From positions 62,001 through 126,000 of the forward strand of contig NZ_CVRM01000032.1 of assembly GCF_001258055.1 (NCBI RefSeq): a DNA stretch of 64,000 nucleotides, given 5' to 3'. The notes under the pieces were generated by a model, which was not told where the DNA came from, ran no database searches, and worked only from the letters and a program-made list of their open reading frames with translations. This document shows positions 1 to 7,617 of the stretch, one piece after another (the stretch's first letter is position 1; each line of letters starts with the position of its first letter). This DNA comes from Phaeobacter italicus (lineage in GTDB: Bacteria; Pseudomonadota; Alphaproteobacteria; Rhodobacterales; Rhodobacteraceae). A program made the position numbers and the translations under genes.

Positions 1-1
1 G

Positions 2-313
2 GGCGGGGAACGACGCCGGGTCGAGATCGCACGCTGCCTTGCTGCAGATCCCAAATACCTCTTGCTGGATGAACCTTTCGCCGGTGTGGATCCTATTTCT
101 GTCGGCGATATCCGGCATCTGGTAGGTGATCTGAAAAAGCGTGGAATTGGCGTGCTCATCACCGACCACAATGTCCGCGAGACGCTGGAAATCGTCGATC
201 GCGCCTATATCCTGCACGACGGCAAGGTGCTGATGTCCGGCACCCCGTCCGAAGTTGTGGACAACGAGAATGTTCGCCGCGTCTATCTGGGCGATAATTT
301 CCGGATTTCCTGA
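2..313 (+). CDS. lptB: LptB, LPS-export ABC transporter ATPase (3' part)
   Basis: The reading frame is already open at the window edge and ends with TGA at 313. It holds the last ~103 residues of an ABC ATPase: the end of the signature motif (GGERRR), a Walker B segment ([13 protein letters not shown]) and the switch histidine (ITDHNVRET). The spacing and the C-terminal [16 protein letters not shown] are typical of LptB, which powers lipopolysaccharide extraction from the inner membrane with LptFGC. The hpf and ptsN genes that follow are its usual neighbours. The 5' part, including Walker A, lies outside the window. Confidence 0.93.
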   Translation, partial: GGERRRVEIARCLAADPKYLLLDEPFAGVDPISVGDIRHLVGDLKKRGIGVLITDHNVRETLEIVDRAYILHDGKVLMSGTPSEVVDNENVRRVYLGDNFRIS

Positions 314-594
314 TCGCTCTCGGCGCAATTGCGCCGATTCGGCCACGGCGCCCCGTCTCTGTTGTCAGAATTCGGTAACCGATTAACGCCGATTTGCATT
401 GACTCTGCCGCCTCGTTGTCATGGAATTGACGCATGGCAAACTTGCAGTCCGACGCTGTCCTCGCTCCAGCCTTGTTGACAAGGCCCAGACGAATGCGAC
501 CGACTGATTTGCCTAAATCCCTCTTTCAAAACTGAATTTTCGGCCGGGCTTGGCCTGGCCTGGGTTTTGGAAGTCTTTTTGTGAAGGAGATCAC
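314..594. other. Intergenic region between lptB and hpf
   Basis: About 280 bases with no supported gene. In many proteobacteria rpoN occupies this position, but no sigma-54 reading frame is present. A TTGACA word at 476–481 could be a -35 element for hpf, but I see no convincing -10 at the right distance. A strong ribosome-binding site (AAGGAG) ends the region just before hpf. Confidence 0.5.
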
Positions 595-1158
595 ATGCGT
601 TACCAGATCAGCGGAAAACAGATCGACATTGGCGAAGCTCTGCAATCCCATGTGCAGACTGAGCTTGGAGCGGCAGTCGAGAAATATGCTGAACGCCCCA
701 CCGACGCCAACGTCGTGTTTTCAAGGTCTGCGCATGAGTATGTTTGTGAAACGACCGTTCACCTGTCGACCGGTCTGACCGCGCAAGCAAAAGCGCATGC
801 CACTGAAATTTATGCAGCATTTGAAGCCTGCAACGAAAAGATGGAAAAGCAGCTGCGTCGCTACAAGCGCCGCCTGAAGGACCATCACCGCGAGCGGAGC
901 GAGCCGGTTGAACTCTCCGGCGCGAGCTCTTATATCCTCGCCTCTGAAGACGCTGGCGCCGAGTCTGAACCAGAGTCCCTGCAGCCGATCATCGTCGCCG
1001 AGATGGAAACCAAAATTCCGTCTCTGTCCGTCGGTGAAGCCGTGATGCAGATGGAACTGGCAGGCGCACCCGTGCTGGTGTTTCGAAACGAAGGCAAGGA
1101 CGGCCTGAATGTCGTCTATCGCAGGGATGACGGAAACATCGGTTGGATCGATCCGTAA
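595..1158 (+). CDS. hpf: Ribosome hibernation promoting factor, long form
   Basis: A 187-residue protein starting at the ATG at 595, which is preceded by AAGGAG with good spacing. An in-frame start at 550 is rejected because it lacks such a site. The N-terminal ~100 residues (MRYQISGKQIDIGEAL) have the RaiA/HPF fold that binds the 30S decoding region. The C-terminal ~55 residues, from about residue 130, match the dimerisation domain of long HPF, which pairs ribosomes into inactive 100S particles. It sits between lptB and ptsN, as usual in proteobacteria, and is normally raised in stationary phase or stress. Confidence 0.93.
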   Translation: MRYQISGKQIDIGEALQSHVQTELGAAVEKYAERPTDANVVFSRSAHEYVCETTVHLSTGLTAQAKAHATEIYAAFEACNEKMEKQLRRYKRRLKDHHRERSEPVELSGASSYILASEDAGAESEPESLQPIIVAEMETKIPSLSVGEAVMQMELAGAPVLVFRNEGKDGLNVVYRRDDGNIGWIDP

Positions 1159-1201
1159 ACCCGGCTTTGGCCACATCTGAGCTGAGCGGAGCAGTAAGAG
1201 A

Positions 1202-1666
1202 ATGCAAATTTCTGACATCCTGAAACCGGAGGCCGTCCGTGTCTTTGGTGCTGCCTCCAGCAAAAAGCGTCTCTTTCAGGAGATCGCTGATGTGGCTCAG
1301 CTTGCCTATGGTCTGTCTTCTCAGACCACGGTCGAGGCTCTCCTGGATCGCGAGAGCCTTGGCCCCACCGGTGTAGGGCACGGCGTTGCCCTGCCCCACG
1401 CCCGCCTTGATGGGCTGGACAAGGTGGTCGGTGCCTTTGTCAAACTGGACAACCCTTTGGAATTTGGTGCTGTGGATCGCCAGCCGATCGACATTGCCTT
1501 TGCCCTGTTTGCCCCCGAAGACGCAGGCGTCGAACATCTGAAAGCTCTTGCTCTGGTGTCGCGCACGCTGCGGGAACAGAGCTTTTGCACCAAGCTGCGT
1601 GCAAACCCGGATCCGGCCACACTTTATACCATTTTGACCGAAAACCAGTCGGTTCAGGCCGCCTGA
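1202..1666 (+). CDS. ptsN: PTS IIA-like nitrogen regulatory protein PtsN
   Basis: A 154-residue EIIA-Ntr protein covering the whole single-domain family. The phosphorylatable histidine is His66 in GVALPHARL. It receives phosphate from the NPr/EI-Ntr relay and regulates potassium transport, nitrogen and carbon balance by protein contacts. It lies 43 bases downstream of hpf, probably in the same transcript. No transporter-type IIB or IIC domain is attached. Confidence 0.95.
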   Translation: MQISDILKPEAVRVFGAASSKKRLFQEIADVAQLAYGLSSQTTVEALLDRESLGPTGVGHGVALPHARLDGLDKVVGAFVKLDNPLEFGAVDRQPIDIAFALFAPEDAGVEHLKALALVSRTLREQSFCTKLRANPDPATLYTILTENQSVQAA

Positions 1667-1688
1667 TCCGACAGACGGTCAAAGCTGC

Positions 1689-3116
1689 TCAGCCGCGCCA
1701 CTCAGAGAATCCAAAAAGCAGGTAGTCGCGCTGATAGACAGCTGCGATTTTCTCTTCCAGTTCCGTATCGTGAATGTCGGCAAGCCCGTATGGCTGATCC
1801 GTATCGCTGCTATTGCCAACCTCAACAGCATCATGGCCGACCCAGCGCGCAAGGTCCGGCAAAGCCGTGGCCAACTCGTCCTCGCGCAGGATAACGTCTG
1901 GCGACTGGACCGTTGCAAACCCGGCCAGCGTCTGCGCCTGCGACGCCCAGGATGCGTCCGTGCGAAACCCGGTCTGCCCGGCCAGATTATTGCCGATCAC
2001 CTCGACAAACCGTTCGAACGCTATCCTGTGTTGGTCACGTCCATAGCTGCTGTCCGGATCCTCCTTTGGCAGAGGCACAGCGAACTGGTTGCGCAGAAGG
2101 TTCCGGATCTGGCGCAGGCAACCTTCGCCGGTCTGCAGAATACGGTGACAGAAAACATGGTGCAGCCGCACCGCCGGGTGGCGCAGCACTGTCAGGCTTC
2201 GAAATCCGGGGTGACCCCGTTTCCATTGCCTCAACTGCTTTTGGTTCATTCCAGAAATCAGCCCGGCAGGACCGTCCGGCTCTTGCGCGGCCATCCACGC
2301 CCTGACCTGATCCGTCGGCCCTCCTGAAATCGGCAGAAACAGCAGTGGCAGCTGCTGCCCGGCGATATAGTCCGGCACCGCGGGCCCGCGACGGGGTTCA
2401 AAATTCGGGGTGCGGCTCAGGTCAAACCTGTCGATCCGCGCCATCGCTCGCTCCAGCTCCGCTGGATTGGCAACCTTGCTTTCCAAACTGCCTGGGTTTT
2501 GTGGTTTGAGGCTGTCATCCAGTGCATCCAACCGAGCTGAAACGCCAAGCCATGTTGCGAGGCCATTCAGTATCTCGACGTCCTGCAGATCCTCGTAGGC
2601 GATGTAAAAACCCGTTTGCCCGGTCCGTTGCAGACGATTCAAAAGCAGGACCTGAAACGCCTGCAACTCTTCGACATGACGTGCGAATTCGGCTGCATCA
2701 ACCGTCGCCATCCCGTCCTTGCGCCGTTTTACATTGGTCAGCTTCCACTGCCCCGTGGCACGCGCGATCTTGTGCGAGACATAGCTCTCTGCCGGGTTGC
2801 GGGTAAGAATGATTTTTGCACAGCGGGGATCATCAAGAACGGCATCCAGAATCCGTGGATCATGGTCGTGAAAATAGCGGAAACCGGCAAAATCCTCCGC
2901 GTCGCGAAACCGGGCAAGAAACCCCAGTGGATCCCGTTCGCGCTGGTCCTGCGACCAGCCCAATGTGGTGTCCCGATTGGGGTAACTGATGAAATGCGGA
3001 TTGAACGCCTCGCCGTGGCACGTGACACCATCAAGCGCGTTCAGGTTGGCCTCTAGGAAATTGGAGCCGGTCCTCATTTCGGCAAAGACGACAAAGTAAT
3101 CAAATGTTCCGGTCAT
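1689..3116 (-). CDS. Sulfotransferase family protein, apparently two-domain
   Basis: A 475-residue protein. The N-terminal half has the PAPS-binding signature of sulfotransferases: a 5'-phosphosulfate loop near residues 13–20 (EMRTGSNFLE) and a 3'-phosphate-binding stretch near residues 103–118 (ILTRNPAESYVSHK). It resembles Stf0/NodH-type enzymes that sulfate carbohydrates. Residues ~250–475 form a second region with a similar core order (LPISGG, then TVLRHPAVRLHHVF), suggesting a diverged second sulfotransferase domain. It begins 3 bases after the stop of the adjacent glycosyltransferase, so it is the last gene of a surface-carbohydrate operon. The acceptor cannot be read from the sequence. 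Confidence 0.8.
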   Translation of the reverse strand: MTGTFDYFVVFAEMRTGSNFLEANLNALDGVTCHGEAFNPHFISYPNRDTTLGWSQDQRERDPLGFLARFRDAEDFAGFRYFHDHDPRILDAVLDDPRCAKIILTRNPAESYVSHKIARATGQWKLTNVKRRKDGMATVDAAEFARHVEELQAFQVLLLNRLQRTGQTGFYIAYEDLQDVEILNGLATWLGVSARLDALDDSLKPQNPGSLESKVANPAELERAMARIDRFDLSRTPNFEPRRGPAVPDYIAGQQLPLLFLPISGGPTDQVRAWMAAQEPDGPAGLISGMNQKQLRQWKRGHPGFRSLTVLRHPAVRLHHVFCHRILQTGEGCLRQIRNLLRNQFAVPLPKEDPDSSYGRDQHRIAFERFVEVIGNNLAGQTGFRTDASWASQAQTLAGFATVQSPDVILREDELATALPDLARWVGHDAVEVGNSSDTDQPYGLADIHDTELEEKIAAVYQRDYLLFGFSEWRG

Positions 3117-3119
3117 GAA

Positions 3120-4820
3120 CTACCGCACCAAATAGGGTTTGCGAGAAGGTTTGGGCATATTCAACGGCCCCTGTTCTGCCGGGAAATCGCCCATCAGATA
3201 GGGATGCATGCCCTGGTTCTTGAGGTTCTGCAAAAACTGGCCGAACCCCGCTAGGTCCACCATTGTTGGCGCCGTATTCAGATGCCGCTGTGTCTGTGCG
3301 CCGAACTCATCCAGAATGGTCTGGATCGGCTCCATCGGGGATTCAACAAATTCTGCCATGGTCCAGATACGCACCCGGGCTTTGACGTGGCGGGACCGCA
3401 GCACCTCGATGTGCTTGGCTTCGATCTGTTGCAGGCGCGCAGCCTCGCGGCGGAGTTCCGAGAAATTCTTGTTCGAGCGAAACAAAGGCACCGCCCAAGC
3501 CCCGGAAATGACCGAGACCTGCGCATTCGGATCACGTGCGACCAACCAGTTGATGGCCTGATTGTCCTGCGGGCCGAACTGAAAGCACTGTCGCTCTCCT
3601 CGGGTGTTCCAGATCAGGTTGGTCAGGAAAGCCTTGGGATTGTAGTCGCGCAGACTGGTGCTATCGCAAAGCGCCCCGTTGATGAGCGTCTGGCGATCAG
3701 CGAATTCGACAGCGTCAGGAGAAAAGAGATGCCCGTGCACCTTGGCGCCAGTCGCCTGGGTCAGCCAGTCTTCAAAGTTCTCAAACAGCTCGCTAAAGCC
3801 CTGAAACATCGAATAGGGGTTGCAGGTCACACCGTTTTCGGAGCCGTTAGCTGGCATCCGGCTTTGCATATAAAGACCCGGTCGCCCCCGCGTGCGCCGC
3901 TCAACCGCTTTGGCAAAAATCCGGTCGATCTTTCCCGGGTTGGGTTCTGTCCCCTTCATCGCGTCGGGATTGTCACCCAGGAACGTGGAATACAGTCGCT
4001 CTGCGTGTGGCCAGATTTTGCGCGCGACAAAACAGTCGGACCTGCGCAGCAGTTGCAGGTGATCGTCATAGAAATTGTGCGGTTTGCCCTGAAAATCAAA
4101 CTTGGAGAGTGTCAGCGACCGGCTTTCGATATTCGAGGAGTAAAGCCGCACCAGCGTTTGATAGTAGCTTTCATCGGGGATCCAGACCTTGCGAAAATAG
4201 CGGTCATATCGCTCGCGCTCCGGATCTTCGAGAATCGCAGACAGGGTTTGGCGCGTCAGGCACCACCATTGGCTGCCCATATGGGGCACCAGCCCATCCG
4301 GAACCCTGCGTTTGATGCCCAGCCGACGTTGAAGGTTGACGTATTTATCGAACAGAAATCGCTGCGTTTTCCAGGAAAAGGGAAACCGCAGAGTAAAGCG
4401 TTCCACATCCAGTCCGCCGACGATCCAGGGCACGTCGGCTGTTGTTGCGCTCTCGATGAAATCGGTGCGAGGTCGCGCGGCCAGATAGTCCACCAGATCA
4501 GCCACGGGCCGCAGCGGCAAACAAGAACCAGACGCCAGATAGACGTGGCGCACATCCGGATACTGCGCCAGCATCATTTCTGATGCGGATTGCGACGCAG
4601 CAACGATACCCCATGTGCCCCACTCGCACCGGTGCCGCCGCGAAAAGCGCACCATCGGCTCTCCCGCAAAGGCGGCTTTGAACGCGGAATAGGTCGACTT
4701 CGGCACCTTCTTGTCGACATGCAGAACAACAGGACAGCCCCCTGCCACCCAGTGTCGGGCGACCTGTTCGGCACGATCCAACGCGGTATGGACCAGCATG
4801 ACAATGCCGACCGTGCTCAT
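3120..4820 (-). CDS. Core-2/I-branching type beta-1,6-N-acetylglucosaminyltransferase family protein
   Basis: A 566-residue protein. The first ~300 residues resemble the GT14 'Branch' domain: MSTVGIVMLVHTALDRA, then VVLHVDKKVP, RHVYLASGSCLPLRP and PHMGSQWWCLTR. The last ~250 residues form a separate domain seen in related alphaproteobacterial proteins, with no function I can name. It probably transfers a hexosamine to an extracellular polysaccharide or glycan. It overlaps the upstream glycosyltransferase by 4 bases and is followed at once by the sulfotransferase, so the three are likely co-translated. No signal peptide or membrane helix is visible. Confidence 0.8.
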   Translation of the reverse strand: MSTVGIVMLVHTALDRAEQVARHWVAGGCPVVLHVDKKVPKSTYSAFKAAFAGEPMVRFSRRHRCEWGTWGIVAASQSASEMMLAQYPDVRHVYLASGSCLPLRPVADLVDYLAARPRTDFIESATTADVPWIVGGLDVERFTLRFPFSWKTQRFLFDKYVNLQRRLGIKRRVPDGLVPHMGSQWWCLTRQTLSAILEDPERERYDRYFRKVWIPDESYYQTLVRLYSSNIESRSLTLSKFDFQGKPHNFYDDHLQLLRRSDCFVARKIWPHAERLYSTFLGDNPDAMKGTEPNPGKIDRIFAKAVERRTRGRPGLYMQSRMPANGSENGVTCNPYSMFQGFSELFENFEDWLTQATGAKVHGHLFSPDAVEFADRQTLINGALCDSTSLRDYNPKAFLTNLIWNTRGERQCFQFGPQDNQAINWLVARDPNAQVSVISGAWAVPLFRSNKNFSELRREAARLQQIEAKHIEVLRSRHVKARVRIWTMAEFVESPMEPIQTILDEFGAQTQRHLNTAPTMVDLAGFGQFLQNLKNQGMHPYLMGDFPAEQGPLNMPKPSRKPYLVR

Positions 4821-5839
4821 GCCCAGTTTCCTTTGGACATCAGGCCCAGGATCTCCAGCTGGCGCCAGTTGATGTATTTCTCACTCCACTTGCACCACAG
4901 TTCCGGCTGCTGTTCGCCCAGCTCTGCATAGGCCTTGTACTCTGCCGACCGGTTGTAGTGCTGGCCTCGCAGCATTTCTTCCTCGGCCTTCTCGCCAAAT
5001 GTGTGGAGAAACTTGGTGTGCAGCAACGCACCACTCGCCTTCTCCCCACCGTCGATTTCATAAACCTGGTTCAGGCCCCGTGGCAGCAGCGCGTGGGTTG
5101 AGCTGACATAAGTATAACGCCGGTCCCATTTCACCAACGGGATCTTGTTCAAGGCCGGTGCCTTTTTGGGCTGGTCTGCAAAAAACACCCGCGCCCGAGG
5201 ACCGCCCTGAATCCAGAGATTGCCACAAAGCGGATTGCGTTTGATCGAGTAGTTGCCGCTGTCGAACCAGTTGGCAATTTCAAGCGGATCCTGACCCGCA
5301 CGGTAGGGCACCGCATCCAACCGCCCTTTCGGGTAGACATCGATCAACATGGCAGAAAAACTGCGGATGCCAGAGTTATCCAACCAATCCGTCAGCGCAC
5401 GCAGGGGCCGACTGTCGCAGAATGGGTAGATGAACAACTCATCCGGGTCCACCACAAGGACCCAGTGCCCGTCAGCATAGCGGCGTTTGAGATAGTTCAT
5501 CCAGTCGACGCCATAGCCCGCGCGGCGATAGCTTGCCATCGTATGCCACACCGACACATCGCTCATTCCCGCCAGGTAGTCTCGGGCACCGTCGACCGAT
5601 CCGTTGTCCACGACAAGAAAGTGATTCACGCCAAGTTTGCGATAATAATCAAGGAAGTATGGCAGGCGGATTTTCTCGTTCCGCATTGTCATAACCAGCA
5701 GAATATCCCCCGGCCTGATCCGTGCGGTATTGTCCTGAACAGCAGAGAGTTCGCGGGACTTGCGCAACGCCCGTAGGATGCGACGCTTCCGTCGCAGGCG
5801 CATCCGATAAGACTCCCAAAGGCTCAAGACTGCATCCAT
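4817..5839 (-). CDS. Glycosyltransferase family 2 / GT92-like protein
   Basis: About 340 residues from the ATG at 5839. The catalytic part starts near residue 45 with a nucleotide-sugar fold (ILLVMTMRNEKIRLPYFLDY, LVVDNGSVDGA). It has a DxD-like metal site (LVVDPDELF). A longer frame reaches an ATG at 5914 and a TTG at 5980, but the added residues are glycine/proline-rich and unlike the family. The chosen start gives a basic N-terminus (ESYRMRLRRKRR), as in relatives. The stop overlaps the next gene by 4 bases. Donor and acceptor are unknown; it probably builds the same glycan as its neighbours. Confidence 0.8.
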   Translation of the reverse strand: MDAVLSLWESYRMRLRRKRRILRALRKSRELSAVQDNTARIRPGDILLVMTMRNEKIRLPYFLDYYRKLGVNHFLVVDNGSVDGARDYLAGMSDVSVWHTMASYRRAGYGVDWMNYLKRRYADGHWVLVVDPDELFIYPFCDSRPLRALTDWLDNSGIRSFSAMLIDVYPKGRLDAVPYRAGQDPLEIANWFDSGNYSIKRNPLCGNLWIQGGPRARVFFADQPKKAPALNKIPLVKWDRRYTYVSSTHALLPRGLNQVYEIDGGEKASGALLHTKFLHTFGEKAEEEMLRGQHYNRSAEYKAYAELGEQQPELWCKWSEKYINWRQLEILGLMSKGNWA

Positions 5840-5998
5840 TCCCGGTTGAACAGGGCCCGTGAACAGGGACCATGGCGGGCCGCCGCCCATCCGGCCCCAT
5901 CCTGCCAGCGACATTCCGCACAATATGCCATGTAACCTATTTGGAAACAATGAATTTGGAACTGGCGCGGTTGTTGCCAACTCTGCTCTTGCGTTGCC

Positions 5999-6856
5999 TC
6001 AGCCGCTTTCTGGGCAGGCGCGCAGAGCGGCCAGTTCCAGATCAAATGCACGGCTTGGCGTCCGTCCGTCCCGCTGATCACGCCACAGACAATAGGCCGC
6101 CATCCGCCAGTGGTACCACGGGCGTAGCGCGAGATAGCGCGCAACAAGTTGTGGGTCCGGATAGCGGTCGAGGAAGGCCGCCTCTTCCGCCGCGCTAAGC
6201 GGCGCGCCACGGTAAACCTGCTGCATGGCAGGTGACAGAAACAGCGCCAGATCCTCAGTCGGGTCACCGATCTGCGGGCATTGCCAGTCAATCAGGGTCA
6301 GCGTGCCATCATGGGCCACAATATTCCCCGGCACGGGATCTCCGTGGATCAAAGTGGGTGACAGATAGGGCGCGACCTCTCCCCTCGGCTCCACCGACAA
6401 CAAGGTCTCAGCCCCTTGGCAACGTCCAAGGATGTGATGCGTCTGTTCGGCCAACGCCCTGCTGCCATTGCACCCCTGCGGCAGACCGAAAATGGCTGGT
6501 TGGTCGTGCAAACGTCCAAGCAGCTGAGCGACATGGCCTGCGTTCTGTGACCAGGTTTCACCCGGGATATGGGTGTAAGCGAGCCACTGTTGCCCGTCGA
6601 ACGCTCCATCGGACAGATAATGTGGCACCATCCCGGTTCCGCCCAACGCCTGAAGCGCGGCCCGCTCCCGCTGCGGATCATTTGCAAAGAGTGGGTTGTC
6701 GGTGTCACGAGCATAGAGTTTGACCACAACAGTCCCAAACCGCCAAACGCGATTTGACCGCCCCCCGACAAGGGGACGGGCAACCGTATTGGTCAGGCCT
6801 ATCTCGGCCAGATGCGCCAGAAAGCGCTCTTCGTCATGTGACCGGTGCTGTCGCAG
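5999..6856 (-). CDS. Aminoglycoside phosphotransferase (APH/choline kinase) family protein, probable non-AUG start
   Basis: The kinase core is clear: a catalytic HGDPVPGN loop and a metal-binding IDWQ segment. The first ordinary start is GTG at 6727, but the open frame upstream encodes obvious family sequence: a glycine-rich loop (PLVGGRSNRVWRFG) and the lysine strand (VVVKLYARD). No ATG, GTG or TTG exists between 6728 and the upstream stop at 6884–6886. A CTG at 6854–6856 has GGAG six bases before it, so I take it as the start (285 residues). The likely substrate is a small alcohol such as choline or a sugar, not necessarily an antibiotic. It is first in the surface-carbohydrate operon. Confidence 0.75.
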   Translation of the reverse strand: MRQHRSHDEERFLAHLAEIGLTNTVARPLVGGRSNRVWRFGTVVVKLYARDTDNPLFANDPQRERAALQALGGTGMVPHYLSDGAFDGQQWLAYTHIPGETWSQNAGHVAQLLGRLHDQPAIFGLPQGCNGSRALAEQTHHILGRCQGAETLLSVEPRGEVAPYLSPTLIHGDPVPGNIVAHDGTLTLIDWQCPQIGDPTEDLALFLSPAMQQVYRGAPLSAAEEAAFLDRYPDPQLVARYLALRPWYHWRMAAYCLWRDQRDGRTPSRAFDLELAALRACPESG

Positions 6857-6926
6857 ATCAGGCTCCGTTGCTGTGACGCAATCCTATAGACGCGTCCGCG
6901 CCCGGTGCCCAGCGCTATGCCCGGTA

Positions 6927-7613
6927 TCAGCTGCCAGCAGATGCAGGCTCTCGCAGGGCTGTCACGGATGATGCAAGAATAGCCGAGCCGCTTTCGAGGA
7001 TCAGGGCAACCTCATTCCCTTGCATCTGGGTTTCCTTCACGCGGGTATAGGTCTCGGCTGCATCGCTCAGGACAACCTCACCATTTTTCTGGCTTTCCAG
7101 GGTGAAACTGTAGCTTCCGGGCGGGAAGGGAAGACCGTCATCATCAATCCCTTGCCATTGATAGGGATCGGCAGAAACCGGCATGGCGATGCGCTGCACT
7201 TCGGTTCCCTTGTCGTTCTTGACGATGAGGGTCACGGTATCGGCGATCTTGGCCGGATTGGGAGACACGGTGATCGGATTGGCACCATCAAAATGGGACG
7301 GCGCAGTTGATCGTGTTTCCATTCCGACCCAACCTGACATTGCAGCCATATTGGCCAGACCCAGCTGGGCCTGCATTGCGGTCAACAGATCATTGCCCTG
7401 CACCTGCTGTTCCACCATTGAGAACTGCGCCAGCTGTGCCGAATACTCTGTCGAATCAATTGGTTCCAGAGGGTCCTGATAACGCGCCTGCGCCGTCAGC
7501 ATTTTCAGGAAGGTTTCGAAATCCGACGCGATGCCGGTGGCTTTCTTGGGTGTGGCAGCTGCCGCTGCCGCCTGCTGTTGTTGCGCTGCAGAGGCGCCCG
7601 TTACAGTTGTCAT
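6927..7613 (-). CDS. flgD: FlgD, hook-capping / hook assembly protein
   Basis: A 228-residue protein with the conserved N-terminal FlgD signature (FLKMLTAQARYQDPLEP, then AQLAQFSMVEQ) and a C-terminal domain resembling the FlgD tudor/Ig region. FlgD caps the growing hook and guides FlgE subunits. The low-complexity Gln/Ala N-terminus is normal for an exported protein without a Sec signal. It begins 4 bases after fliK, so the two hook-building genes form one unit. Confidence 0.95.
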   Translation of the reverse strand: MTTVTGASAAQQQQAAAAAATPKKATGIASDFETFLKMLTAQARYQDPLEPIDSTEYSAQLAQFSMVEQQVQGNDLLTAMQAQLGLANMAAMSGWVGMETRSTAPSHFDGANPITVSPNPAKIADTVTLIVKNDKGTEVQRIAMPVSADPYQWQGIDDDGLPFPPGSYSFTLESQKNGEVVLSDAAETYTRVKETQMQGNEVALILESGSAILASSVTALREPASAGS

Positions 7614-7617
7614 CTCA

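Noticed and set aside
3282-4583. 433-codon plus-strand frame opposite the GT14-like gene
   Set aside because: It is an antisense shadow; the minus strand gives the recognisable enzyme.
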